From Symbiodinium natans (taxonomy: Eukaryota; Sar; Dinophyceae; Suessiales; Symbiodiniaceae): a stretch of 45,019 nucleotides of DNA. Below, piece by piece: positions 29,395-38,464 of the stretch (position 1 is its first letter; every line of letters begins with the position of its first letter). The stretch is taken from positions 903,185 through 948,203 of the forward strand of contig CAJNDS010000469.1 of assembly GCA_905221605.1 (NCBI GenBank). Direction: 5' to 3'. Both the position numbers and the translations under genes were made by a program. The notes beneath the pieces were generated by a model. That model searched no databases. It had not been told where the DNA came from and saw only the letters and a program-made list of their open reading frames with translations.

Positions 29395-30763
29395 ATGGCG
29401 CGCGTGGTGCTCCTTGCTGCCTTCATGGGCTTGGTGTTGGGGGTCCGGGTCCAGCCCGAGGGCGCTGGAGCCAGCCTGGAGGAGCTCAACGCCTCATCCC
29501 TGGAGGAGCAGTGGCTCTATCCTCATTGGGAATTATTTTCTATTTTTGTTTATATAACACCGAGGATGTCAAAAATATGTTTTTTATTAAGGTTCTAAGA
29601 GCAGTATAGGTGGCTGAGCGGCCACGGGCACAATCTGAAGTATGCCGACATGAAGTGCCTGGCCTGCACAGGGCTCTGGAGCGCCTACGACCCCCGGAAC
29701 AACGGAGCGCACAACCTCGACAACCCGGTCAACGTCGTGGACAAGTGCTCCGCCTCGTGCTCTCAGGTCCAGGCCCTGACTTCCGGGGACGTCCGCTGCT
29801 CCGCCTGCTTGACGCTCTGGAGTGGCTTCGACCCTCGCCAAGGTGGGAGCTACAATCTGGACAGGCCCGAAGTCGTCCAGGGCAAGTGCCGGCAGTCCTG
29901 CTCGATGGGCACCATTGCAGAGGATGATGTAGGGTTCAGGGTTCAGGGTTCAGGGTTTAGGGTTCAGGGTTTTGGGTTTAGGGTTTAGGGTTTAGGGTTC
30001 AGGGTTTAGGGTTTAGGGTTTATTGCAGAGGATGAGCGGTGCCTCGCATGCACCTCGATGTGGAGCAGCTATGACCCCCGCAACAATGGCCAGTACAACC
30101 TGGACAATCCTGGCAAGGTAGCGCAAAAGTGCAGCCACAGTTGCCGGGCTGCAAGTTAAGTTACCATAGTTACGATACGTTTCGTACTTGCCACAGATCC
30201 CCTACACGAAGCCCGTAAACCCTAACCCCTATAAACCCTAAACCCTAAACCCTAAACTCTAAACCCTAAACCTGCAGGTTGCTCCTCCGGTCGGCTCATG
30301 ACCTCGCAAGATGTCCAGTGCTTCGCCTGCCTGACCATGTGGACCACCTACGACCCGAGATCCTCCGGCTACAACCTGGACAATCCTGTGCCTTGGGGAC
30401 CAAATGAACCATGCAAAGGGTTTAGGGTTTAGGGTTTAGGGTTTAGGGTTTACGGCTTCTTTACCTGAATTTGGGGGGGAGTGGTGGGGCTGGGGGAAGG
30501 GTGGGCGGGGGGGGAGGCCAAAACGTGTGCCGTCGCCTGCTTTGTGCTCCCCATACACCCACGGTGGGGCCTCGGGACAGGGATTGATTATATAGTATTG
30601 GTACAATTTGCATAAGAACCCCTAAGAATTGAAGAAGAATAACCCCTGTATTGCCCTCAAGAAGGGGTTCTTAAGCCAATAGTAGACTGGCAGTACAGGG
30701 TACATGATTTGAGTTTTTGAGGTGAAGGTGCTGGAGAAGTGCTCGGTCAGCTGCCAACCCTGA
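29395..30763 (+). CDS. Secreted four-repeat Cys protein, five exons, complete
   Basis: ATG 29395 opens a signal peptide (MARVVLLAAFMGLVLGVRV). Exons 29395-29510, 29610-29922, 30031-30154, 30278-30387 and 30722-30763 (TGA) join in frame to about 234 residues. After a short acidic linker come four repeats of about 43 residues with the pattern CxxC-x26-CxxxC (x25 in the last), each with W-x-x-[YF]-D-P-R, then YNLD-x-P (HNLDNP in the first repeat), e.g. CLACTGLWSAYDPRNNG. Four Cys per repeat in a secreted protein suggest disulfides, although CxxC pairs could bind metal. I do not recognise this as a known domain. The last repeat is split by intron 30388-30721. Introns contain TTTAGGG or CCCTAAA; one starts with GA and is flanked by a 14-bp duplication. 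Confidence 0.8.
29914..30035. repeat. TTCAGGG/TTTAGGG intron with 14-bp target duplication
   Basis: ATTGCAGAGGATGA occurs at 29914-29927 and again, perfectly, at 30022-30035. Between the copies are only TTCAGGG and TTTAGGG units. Offset 108 bases, a multiple of three. Confidence 0.85.
30596..30682. repeat. Imperfect hairpin element
   Basis: TAAGAACCCCT (30613) pairs with AGGGGTTCTTA (30663), and TATTGG (30596) with CCAATA (30677). It lies in the last intron of the secreted gene. Confidence 0.6.
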
Positions 30764-31202
30764 GCATGGCATCGAGAACGATCATCGCAAGACGTGTTGC
30801 ATCATTCTTTCAGGGTTTAGGGTTTAGGGTTTGGGGTTTAGGGTTTAGGGTTTAGCGTTTAGGGTTTAGGGTTTAGGGTGTAGGGTGTAGGGTTTAGGGT
30901 TTAGGGTTTCTATGCTCTCCCCTCCCTTATGCCTCGGCGACCCAGCCATGGCCCGGCCCAGAACCCCCCCCCCCCAGGGGTCTTTAGGGGTGTTCTCAGA
31001 GTCGAATTCAAGGTGTAAGGATAGTTGGGTTTAGGGTCTAGGATTTAGGGGTAGTTGGGTTTAGGGTTTAGGGTTTACATAGGGTTTAGGGGGTTTCCTG
31101 GCCCTTGAGATGAAGGTGCCAAGGTCCGCAGGCCTTGTGCCCGCCAAGCACCAAAAATATTGCCCAAGACCTGAAACATGAATCCAATTCCCGGATCCCC
31201 TG

Positions 31203-31360
31203 CCCCCTTTTAATATTGAAACCCCTCACCCGCTACTGCTACTATTCACCGCCCCCCCTGCCCCCTAACATTAACAGTCCCCAAACACTAGAATTAATAG
31301 AACCATAAAGGGAGTATTGAAATATTAGGGGGGATTTAATATTCGGGGGAAGGGGTTAGA
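31203..31360. repeat. Small element with CCCCCT...AGGGGG ends
   Basis: Begins with CCCCCTTTTAATATTG and ends with ATATTAGGGGGG and TTTAATATTCGGGGG. Related end words occur at about 2160-2270 and 2384-2470. Non-coding, possibly a MITE-like family. Confidence 0.45.
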
Positions 31361-31493
31361 CGCCCCGACTTGGACCCCAATTATCCCTGCACTGATAAAC
31401 CCCAAAGTCCCCTATGTAGTCTATAAGTAGGCTTAGAGTTAGGGGTTCTAACTCTAAACCGGGCCCGAAAGCAGGAAGCCCCAGACCCGAAAG

Positions 31494-31527
31494 CCCTGAA
31501 GCTCCACTGCGCGATCCGCAAAACCTT
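31494..31527 (+). CDS. Short exon candidate
   Basis: After CCGAAAG the frame reads LKLHCAIRKTL with a GTGCAT donor, or a TAA a few codons later. Weak. Confidence 0.25.
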
Positions 31528-31612
31528 GTGCATTTTTGGAGTAGCTTAAGGTTAGGGTTTAGGGTTTAGCGTCTTTAGGGTTTAGGGTTTAGGGTTTAGG
31601 GTTTAGGGTGAC

Positions 31613-31978
31613 ATGTTCCGAGAAAGCCACCAGGAGAGCGGGCTGGCAGAGCTCCGAGAGGAGCTCCGTCGCGTGAAGCTCGAGAACCAGGTGGGTTTAG
31701 GGTTTAGGGTGTACGGTTAGGGTTTGGGGTTCACTTGGGGCGGGTTTACGGCTTCAGGGGTTTAGGGTTCTGGGGCCTTAAGAGTTCGGGGTTTGGGAGC
31801 TTGGAAATGAAATTTTGGAACGCCCCAAGCAACCTCAACCCGCAACCCCTTTACTCCAAACCTCTCAACCCCCTGACACCCGCAACCGTCAAAACCGTCA
31901 AAACCCTCGAAACCCTCGAAACCCCAAGCCCAAACGCCCCAAACCCCGAAACCCTAAACCCGAAAACCCTACACCCCG

Positions 31979-32025
<47 letters not shown>

Positions 32026-32502
32026 ACTCTCCTTATCCCTGTGCCTATGTCTGCAGGCCCTTCGCCAGAGCAAGAGTCGTGCTCTCAGAGCTCACAAGCT
32101 TCGGCTTCAACCTCCCAAGCCTTGGCCACAAAGGTTTAGGGTTTAGGGTTTTCAGGGGGGTGTACGGTTTGGGGGGTGTAGGGGTGTAGGGGGTTTAGGG
32201 TTTAGGGCCTTAAGAGGACTAGGGTTTAGAGGTTTAGGGCTTAGGGTTTAGGGCTTTAGGGGGGTTAGGGTTGAGGGGGTTTAGGGTTCAGGGTTTAGGG
32301 TTTTGCGTATTAGGGTACCCTAAACCCGAAACCCGAAACCCTAAACCCTAAACCCTAAACTCTAAACCCTGAACCCTGAACCCTAAACCCCCTTTGGGGT
32401 TGAAGGGTTCAAGGGTTTAAGTTCTTCAGGTGTAGGTTTTGAAGGACCTCGGGTTTCCCTCCTAAAGCGCTGGAGCTCACTGTCCCGGAGCTCTGGGCTC
32501 AG
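31613..32502 (+). CDS. Coiled-coil gene, first three exons
   Basis: Exon 31613-31690 starts with ATG (in-frame TAG just upstream) and reads MFRESHQESGLAELREELRR, then VKLENQ, a clear coiled coil. Exon 32057-32133 follows in phase 0 (ALRQSKSRALRAHKLRLQPP). Exon 32445-32502 follows in the required phase (TSGFPPKALELTVPELWAQ). Introns start GTGGGT and GTTTAG; both next exons begin with G. The first intron contains a 45-base C tract. Open Pro-rich frames through that tract are artefacts. Later exons may include 32838-32898. Confidence 0.55.
31980..32024. repeat. 45-base C tract before an acceptor
   Basis: Uninterrupted C run 32 bases upstream of the CTGCAG acceptor at 32056. Confidence 0.85.
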
Positions 32503-32525
32503 TTTAGGGTTTAGGTTTTATAAAC

Positions 32526-32599
32526 CCTATAGGGTTTAGGGTTTAGGGTTTAGGGTTTAGGGTTTAGGGTTTAGGGTTTAGGGTTTAGGGTTTAGGGTT
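32526..32599. repeat. TTTAGGG array
   Basis: About ten perfect heptamers after the exon ending at 32502. Confidence 0.9.
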
Positions 32600-32837
32600 T
32601 GCGGGTTTGGCGGGTTCTTCTGCTGCAGTTGTGTCGTGAAGGCCAGTGTTAAGGGGTAAATTAATCTTATTCCCCTACACAACCCCTATATACATAATTT
32701 GTACAAAAATAATGTACCCTATATAGTCCCTAAATACCAAAGTCGCCCCCCCAAACAACCCCTAAATAACCCCTAAGGTTCCCCCCTTCTTGAACCCAAC
32801 GCCCCCCCCCCCGCCCCACCCCACCCCACTTCAACAG

Positions 32838-32898
32838 ATGAAAAGCGCCCAAACCTGTTTCTGCTGCTTTTCGACGTCCTTGGGGCCGGCTGCCACAA
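32838..32898 (+). CDS. Internal exon, hydrophobic
   Basis: A TTCAACAG acceptor behind a C-rich stretch, then EKRPNLFLLLFDVLGAGCHK and a GTACAA donor. Probably part of the gene starting at 31613, though phases were not linked. The block 32940-33130 is AT-rich with CA repeats and no gene. Confidence 0.5.
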
Positions 32899-33194
32899 GT
32901 ACAAGGGGCATTAGTTGCTCCGGAACCGGACCCATTATGGGGCCTGTGGGGATCCCAGTTTTTCTGAATATGTGTACCTGCTTTCTTTAAAATACATGTA
33001 TACATGCGCATCTACACAAGAAAGCAACAACAAATGAACAAATACATACATAAATAGATAAAACGAAATATGAGGAGATAAATGAATATACACACACACA
33101 CGATATATGGTCATAATTACAAGGCTCACTGATTGGTGGTGGTTCGCTTTTCCAAAGAGTGAGGGGATGAAACTGCGTGAAGCCCCAGGCCCAG

Positions 33195-33259
33195 GCGGTG
33201 GCTTTGCGCACGAGGGCTCCGGGCGCGACGAGGGGCCTGGGAGTCCAAGGAGTCCCTCG
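33195..33259 (+). CDS. Gly-rich exon candidate
   Basis: A GGCCCAG acceptor is followed by GGFAHEGSGRDEGPGSPRSP before TTTAGGG DNA. Other frames are open too. Confidence 0.3.
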
Positions 33260-33410
33260 TTTTAGGGTTTAGGGTTTAGGTTTTAGGGCTTCGGGCTTAG
33301 GGCTTAGGGCTTAGGCTTTCAGTTAGGGTTCAGGGTTTTGGGTTAGGTTTTAGGGTTAAGGGTCTAGGGTTTAAGTTGAGGTTTTGGGTTTAGGATTTAG
33401 GATGTCCCAG

Positions 33411-33508
33411 GAGTCCCGCGGCTCGCGGTGGCGGCGGCGGTGGGGGCGGCGGCGGGGGCGGCGCGCTGGCCGGCCCTTTGTCGGAGGCAGCTTCATGGGT
33501 TCCGAGTC
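33411..33508 (+). CDS. Poly-Gly exon candidate
   Basis: A GTCCCAG acceptor; the favoured frame has SPAARG, about eleven Gly, then ALAGPLSEAASWVPSRLG. An Arg/Trp-rich frame is also open. Low-complexity coding is plausible but not certain. Confidence 0.35.
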
Positions 33509-33659
33509 GGCTTGGATGCTTTAGGGAGTTTAGGGTTTAGGGCTTTCAGGGGGTTAAGGTTTAGGGGGTGTAGGGTTGAGGCTTTAGGCTTTAGGCTTTA
33601 GGCTTTAGGCTTTAGGCTTTAGGCTTTAGGGTTTAGGGTTTAGGGTTTAGGGTCCCGAA

Positions 33660-33764
33660 GGGTCCATGTACCTGATTTTTGCATCCTGAGGCCCTAAAGT
33701 CCTCACATGGGAAGTACTTTATTTAAGGCCAAAGTAATTGTTCCCTCTTCAGGTACATGGACCC
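33660..33764. repeat. Inverted-repeat element
   Basis: GGGTCCATGTACCTGA (33660-33675) and its exact complement TCAGGTACATGGACCC (33749-33764) bound about 73 bases. A MITE-like structure within an intron. The preceding 33585-33630 is a tandem GGCTTTA heptamer block. Confidence 0.75.
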
Positions 33765-33915
33765 ATAGGGTAGTTTGGGTAGGTGATCAGGGGCTTTCGA
33801 AACGTGTGGGGCCATGTTATGAAAATGAGCCAGCGTGTGAGCTGGCCGAATCCTGAGCTGTCACAGTCTCTAAACCGGAAGTACTGATTTGGGATTTGCT
33901 CGGAGAGTAACTGTT

Positions 33916-33982
33916 GCCCTAAACCCTAAACCCTAAACCCTAAACCCTAAACCCTAAACCCTAAACCCTAAACCCTACACCC
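33916..33982. repeat. CCCTAAA array
   Basis: About nine perfect heptamers. Confidence 0.9.
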
Positions 33983-34107
33983 TACAGAAATCCTAAACCC
34001 TAAAGAGGAACCTGGACGTGGAGGAACCTAGCCCTCAAACCAAGCCAGAGACCCATGAACCCTACAAAGGCCTTGTAAGACCTCAGATGTCAACCCCAAG
34101 TCTCTGT

Positions 34108-34226
34108 AGGTTTAGGGTTTAGGGTTTAGGGTTTAGGGTTTAGGGTTTAGGGTTTAGGGTTTAGGGTTTAGGGTTTAGGGTTTAGGGTTTAGGGTTTAGG
34201 GTTTAGGGTTTAGGGTTTAGGGTTTA
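34108..34226. repeat. TTTAGGG array
   Basis: About 17 perfect heptamers, ending 30 bases before the exon at 34255. Confidence 0.9.
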
Positions 34227-34254
34227 CGTTTGCTCTTTCGGTCGACCGAAGAAG

Positions 34255-35624
34255 CCGGCGCAATCCTTGTGTGAAGGAGCTGCTCAGCAAGTACCTCCAG
34301 GAGTTGGAGATGTTCGGCAAAGACAAGGCGAGACCCTCGAATTCGGTTTGTTTTTGGATTTGGGGATTCAGGAATTCGGTGCCTTCCAGGATTCCATTTT
34401 GTGTGTAGGGTTTAGGGTTTAGGGTTCAGGGTTCAGGGTTGAGGGTTTAGGGTTTAGGGTTTAGGGTTAGGGACTCGGGGGATCCAGGGGCCATCTTTTC
34501 TTTTGGCAGGGGTGGGGGGGGGGCGGGGGGTGAGGTTGTAGGAGCTCGTGTTTTTTTAATCGTAGGACTTTGGTGGTTGGGAAGGTTTCGTTAGGTTTTG
34601 CTAGGAGTTACCAGTGGGACCTGAACCCTGAACCCGCAACCCGAAACCCTAAACCCCACACCCTGAACCCTAAACCCTAAACCCTAAACCCTAAACCCTG
34701 AACCCTAGGGGGCCCGAAGTCTCACTGCCGAGGTCTTCGACAAGCTGATGGACTCGCCCTTGGCCGGCGGGCAGGTGGCGGCTAAACCCTAAACCCCAAA
34801 CCCTAAACCCGAAACCCTAAATCCTATAAGGCCTAAACCCTAAACCCTTTACCCTGAACCCTAAACCCTAAACTTTAAAACCTAAACCCTAAACCCTAAA
34901 CCATGAATCTTAAGCCCTAAGCCCGAGGCATGTCCACCGGCTTTGGAGCTAGGCAGTTGTAGATCAGCTCCAACAACCAGACTGAAACTTGTAGTTCAAA
35001 CAAACAGGCGTCAGGGTTCGGGGTTCAGGGGTTCAGGGGTTCAGGGGTTAGGGTTTAGGGTTTAGGGTTTAGGGTTTAGGGTAAAGTCAACCCTATAAAT
35101 ACTCAACCCTATAAAGCCCTAAACCCGATACACCCTCAACCCTATAAACCCTCAACCCTATAAACCCCTCAACCCTATAAAGCCCGAAACCCCAAAATCT
35201 CGAAACCCAAATCCGCTTCAACCGCGCTGGGAGTGTACCGTAGGAGTTCAGGGTGATCGCTCAAACTCCACGTCAGATCCCAAAGATAAAACCCTAAACC
35301 CGAAACCCTAAACCCTAAACCCTAAGCCCTAAACCCTAAACCTCAAACCTCAAACCTCAAAACCTAAACCTCGGCGCCAGGCCCTGTCTCCGGAAGAGGC
35401 AAACGCAGCTTTGAGGCCAGGGCCTGGAAGATTTAGGGCTGAGGCTTCATCAGGCCCTAAACCCTAGGCCCTAGGCCCTAAACCCCAAACCCCAAACCCC
35501 AACCCCCAAACCCCAAACCCTGGCCCTAAACCCTAAATCCGAAGGCCTTCAACCCGAAACTGGCAGGCAGCTGGATATGATCATCCGGCTGGCCAAGCTC
35601 GCGAGCGCCCAGGCGCCCCTGTAG
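34255..35624 (+). CDS. 3' part of a helical-protein gene, four exons
   Basis: Exons 34255-34327 (NPCVKELLSKYLQELEMFGK), 34733-34774 (VFDKLMDSPLAGGQ), 35381-35415 (ALSPEEANAALR) and 35567-35624 (QLDMIIRLAKLASAQAPL, then TAG) join in frame. The introns start GCGAGA, GTGGCG and GCCAGG. At the last one the next exon begins GCAGCT, so the GC is repeated. The protein end is rich in Leu and Ala helices; no family is recognised. An open stretch at 34928-34975 does not fit the phase and was left out. Upstream exons may include those at 33195 and 33411. This is the last gene before the satellite domain. Confidence 0.55.
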
Positions 35625-35919
35625 CTCCCTCAAGAGGTTAGGGTTCAGGGTTTAGGGTTTCGGGTTTGGGGTTTGGGGTTTGGGGTTTGGGGTTTTGGGG
35701 TTTAGGGTTCAGAGATCAAGGCTCAGAGCCGGAAAAAGAAGCCCCAAAACCGATGAACTCGAACTAAACACTTGAAACGCCCAGCCCACCCCGGGCCAAA
35801 AAAGAGAAATCAAAAATTCTCTACGTATATGTACATAAAAAGATATATATATATGAGAGAAAAACCTTTCGGGTCTATTTTGCTTCTATGCTTGCTTGTG
35901 TATGTGAAAGTGAAAGTAA

Positions 35920-38005
35920 ATAATTTAAATTATTTAAATAATTTAAATAATTTAAATCGAGCCTTTGTAAGGACTTCACCAAGAAATCTAAATATTTAAA
36001 TTAATTTAAATAATTTAAATAATTTAAATAATTTAAATTATTTAAATACGGCCCTTTAATTTATTTAAATTATTTAAATTGTCAAAAGGGTTTTCGGGGA
36101 TTTAAATAATTTAAATAATTTAAATCGAGCCTTTGTAAGGACTTCACCAAGAAATCCAAATATTTAAATTAATTTAAATAATTTAAATAATTTAAATACT
36201 TTAAATAATTTGAATAATTGAAAAAGGGCCATTTAATTTATTTAAATTATTTAAATTGTCAGAAGGGTTTTCGGGTATTTAAATAATTTAAATAAATTAA
36301 ATGGCCCTATTTAAATTATTTAAATTATTTAAATTAATTTAAATATTGGGGTTTCCTGGGGAAGCTCTCCAGAGGATTTAAATTATTTAAATTATTTGAA
36401 TTGTCAAAAGGGTTTTCGGGGATTTAAATAATTTAAATAATTTAAATAATTTAAATCGAGCCTTTGTAAGGACTTCACCAGGAAATCCAAATATTTAAAT
36501 TAATTTAAATAATTTAAATAATTTAAATAGGGCCATTTAATTTATTTAAATTATTTAAATTGTCAAAAGGGTTTTCGGGGATTTAAATAATTTAAATAAA
36601 TTAAATGGCCCTATTTAAATTATTTAAATTATTTAAATTATTTAAATTATTTAAATTAATTTAAAAAAAGGGGTTTCCTGGGGAAGCTCTCCAGAGGATT
36701 TAAATTATTTAAATTATTTAAATTGTCAAAAGGGTTTTCGGGGATTTAAATAATTTAAATAATTTAAATAATTTAAATCGAGCCTTTGTAAGGACTTCAC
36801 CAGGAAATCCAAATATTTAAATTAATTTAAATAATTTAAATAATTTAAATAATTTAAGTACTTTAAATAGGGCCATTTAATTTTTTTAAATTATTTAAAC
36901 TGTCAAAAGGGTTTTCGGGGATTTAAATAATTTAAATAAATTAAATGGCCCTATTTAAATTATTTAAATTATTTAAATTATTTAAATTATTTAAATTATT
37001 TAAATTAATTTAAATATTGGGGTTTCCTGGGGAAGCTCTCCAGAGGATTTAAGTTATTTAAATTATTTAAATTGTCAAAAGGGTTTTCGGGGATTTAAAT
37101 AATTTAATTAATTTAAATAATTTAAATCGAGCCTTTGTAAGGACTTCACCAGGAAATCCAAATATTTAAATTAATTTAAATAATTTAAATAATTTAAATA
37201 GGGCCATTTAATTTATTTAAATTATTTAAATTGTCAAAAGGGTTTTCGGGGATTTAAATAATTTAAATAAATTAAATGGCCCTATTTAAATTATTTAAAT
37301 TATTTAAATTATTTAAATTATTTAAATTAATTTAAATATTGGGGTTTCCTGGGGAAGCTCTCCAGAGGAATTAAATTATTTAAATCATTTAAATTGTCAA
37401 AAGGGTTTTCGGGGATTTAAATAATCTAATAATTTAAATAATTTAAATCGAGCCTTTGTAAGGACTTCACCAGGAAATCCAAATATTTGAATTAATTTAA
37501 ATAATTTAAATAATTTAAATAACTTAAATTATTTAAATAGGGCCATTTAATTTATTTAAATTATTTAAATTGTCAAAAGGGTTTTCGGGGATTTAAATAA
37601 TTTAAATAATTTAAATTGCCCTATTTAAATTATTTAAATTATTTAAATTATTTAAATTATTTAAATTATTTAAATTATTTAAATTATTTACATTAATTTA
37701 AATATTGGGGTTTCCTGGAGAAGCTCTCCAGAGGATTTAAATTATTTAAATTATTTAAATTATTTAAATTATTTAAATTATTTAAATTGTCAAAAGGGTT
37801 TTCGGGGATTTAAATAATTTAAATAAATTAAATGGCCTTATTTATTTAAATTATTTAAATTAATTTAAATATTAAGGTTTCCTGTGAAAGCTCTCCAAAG
37901 GGTTTTAAATTACTTAAATTCTTTGAATTGTGAAAAGCGTTTTCGAGCATTTAAATGATTTAAATAATTTAAATCAAGCCTTTAGAAGAATTTCGCCAGG
38001 ATATT
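35920..38005. repeat. AT-rich ATTTAAAT satellite with conserved islands
   Basis: Arrays of ATTTAAAT/TAATTTAAATAA alternate with islands. Island GAGCCTTTGTAAGGACTTC begins near 35959, 36127, 36458, 36780, 37129 and 37449, with a variant near 37976. Island GGGGTTTCCTGGGGAAGC begins near 36347, 36669, 37019, 37341 and 37707, with a variant near 37876. TTGTCAAAAGGGTTTTCGGG recurs between them. Spacing is mostly 320-366 bases. The first island's CTTCACCAGGAAATCC resembles the reverse complement of the second, and AGGGCCATTTAATTT pairs with AAATTAAATGGCCCT, so each unit can fold on itself. Confidence 0.85.
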
Positions 38006-38048
38006 TTTAATTAATATAATTGTGATAACATTGCATTCCTTAGCCTGA

Positions 38049-38378
38049 GTTATCATAGTTATGATAACTTTAGGCACCAAGCCGAGTTATCATAATTATG
38101 ATAACTTCAGGCTCCCCAAGCTGAATTATCATAATTATGATAACTTTAGGCTCCCCAAGCTGAGTTATCATAATTATGATAACTTCAGGCTCCCCAAGCT
38201 GAGTTATCATAATTATGATAACTTTAGGCTCCCCAAGCTGAGTTATCATAATTATGATAACTACAGGCTCCCCAAGATGAGTTATCATAATTATGATAAC
38301 TCTAAGCTCCCCAAGCAGAGTTATCATAATTATGATAACTTTAAGCTCCCAAGTACAATTATCATAATTGTGATAATA
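38049..38378. repeat. 39-bp palindromic satellite, nine copies
   Basis: The core GTTATCATAATTATGATAAC is a perfect 20-base palindrome. It repeats at 38049, 38086, 38125, 38164, 38203, 38242, 38281, 38320 and 38359, with a 19-base linker containing GGCTCCCCAAGCTGA. The unit is 13 codons long, so both strands show spurious open frames. Confidence 0.9.
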
Positions 38379-38464
38379 ACATTTTGAGTTGAAGTTTTCA
38401 CCGCAAGCGCTAAATCGCAAGCCCTGATGCCTAAGATTTTCGGTTCAAGTTTGCATAAGCATGA

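Noticed and set aside
31130-31318. Long open frame after GCAG at 31130
   Set aside because: It runs through a small inverted-repeat element with TAATATT and C-run ends, so most of it is unlikely to be coding.
31735-32189. Long Pro-rich open frames
   Set aside because: They run through the 45-base C tract and CCCTAAA words. The true exon there is 32057-32133, in a frame supported by phase.
38049-38378. CRISPR-like array
   Set aside because: Regular pitch, but the 19-base linkers are nearly identical, not diverse spacers, and the setting is eukaryotic.
38061-38420. YHNYDN repeat proteins on both strands
   Set aside because: The 39-bp palindromic unit is 13 codons, so open frames arise automatically.
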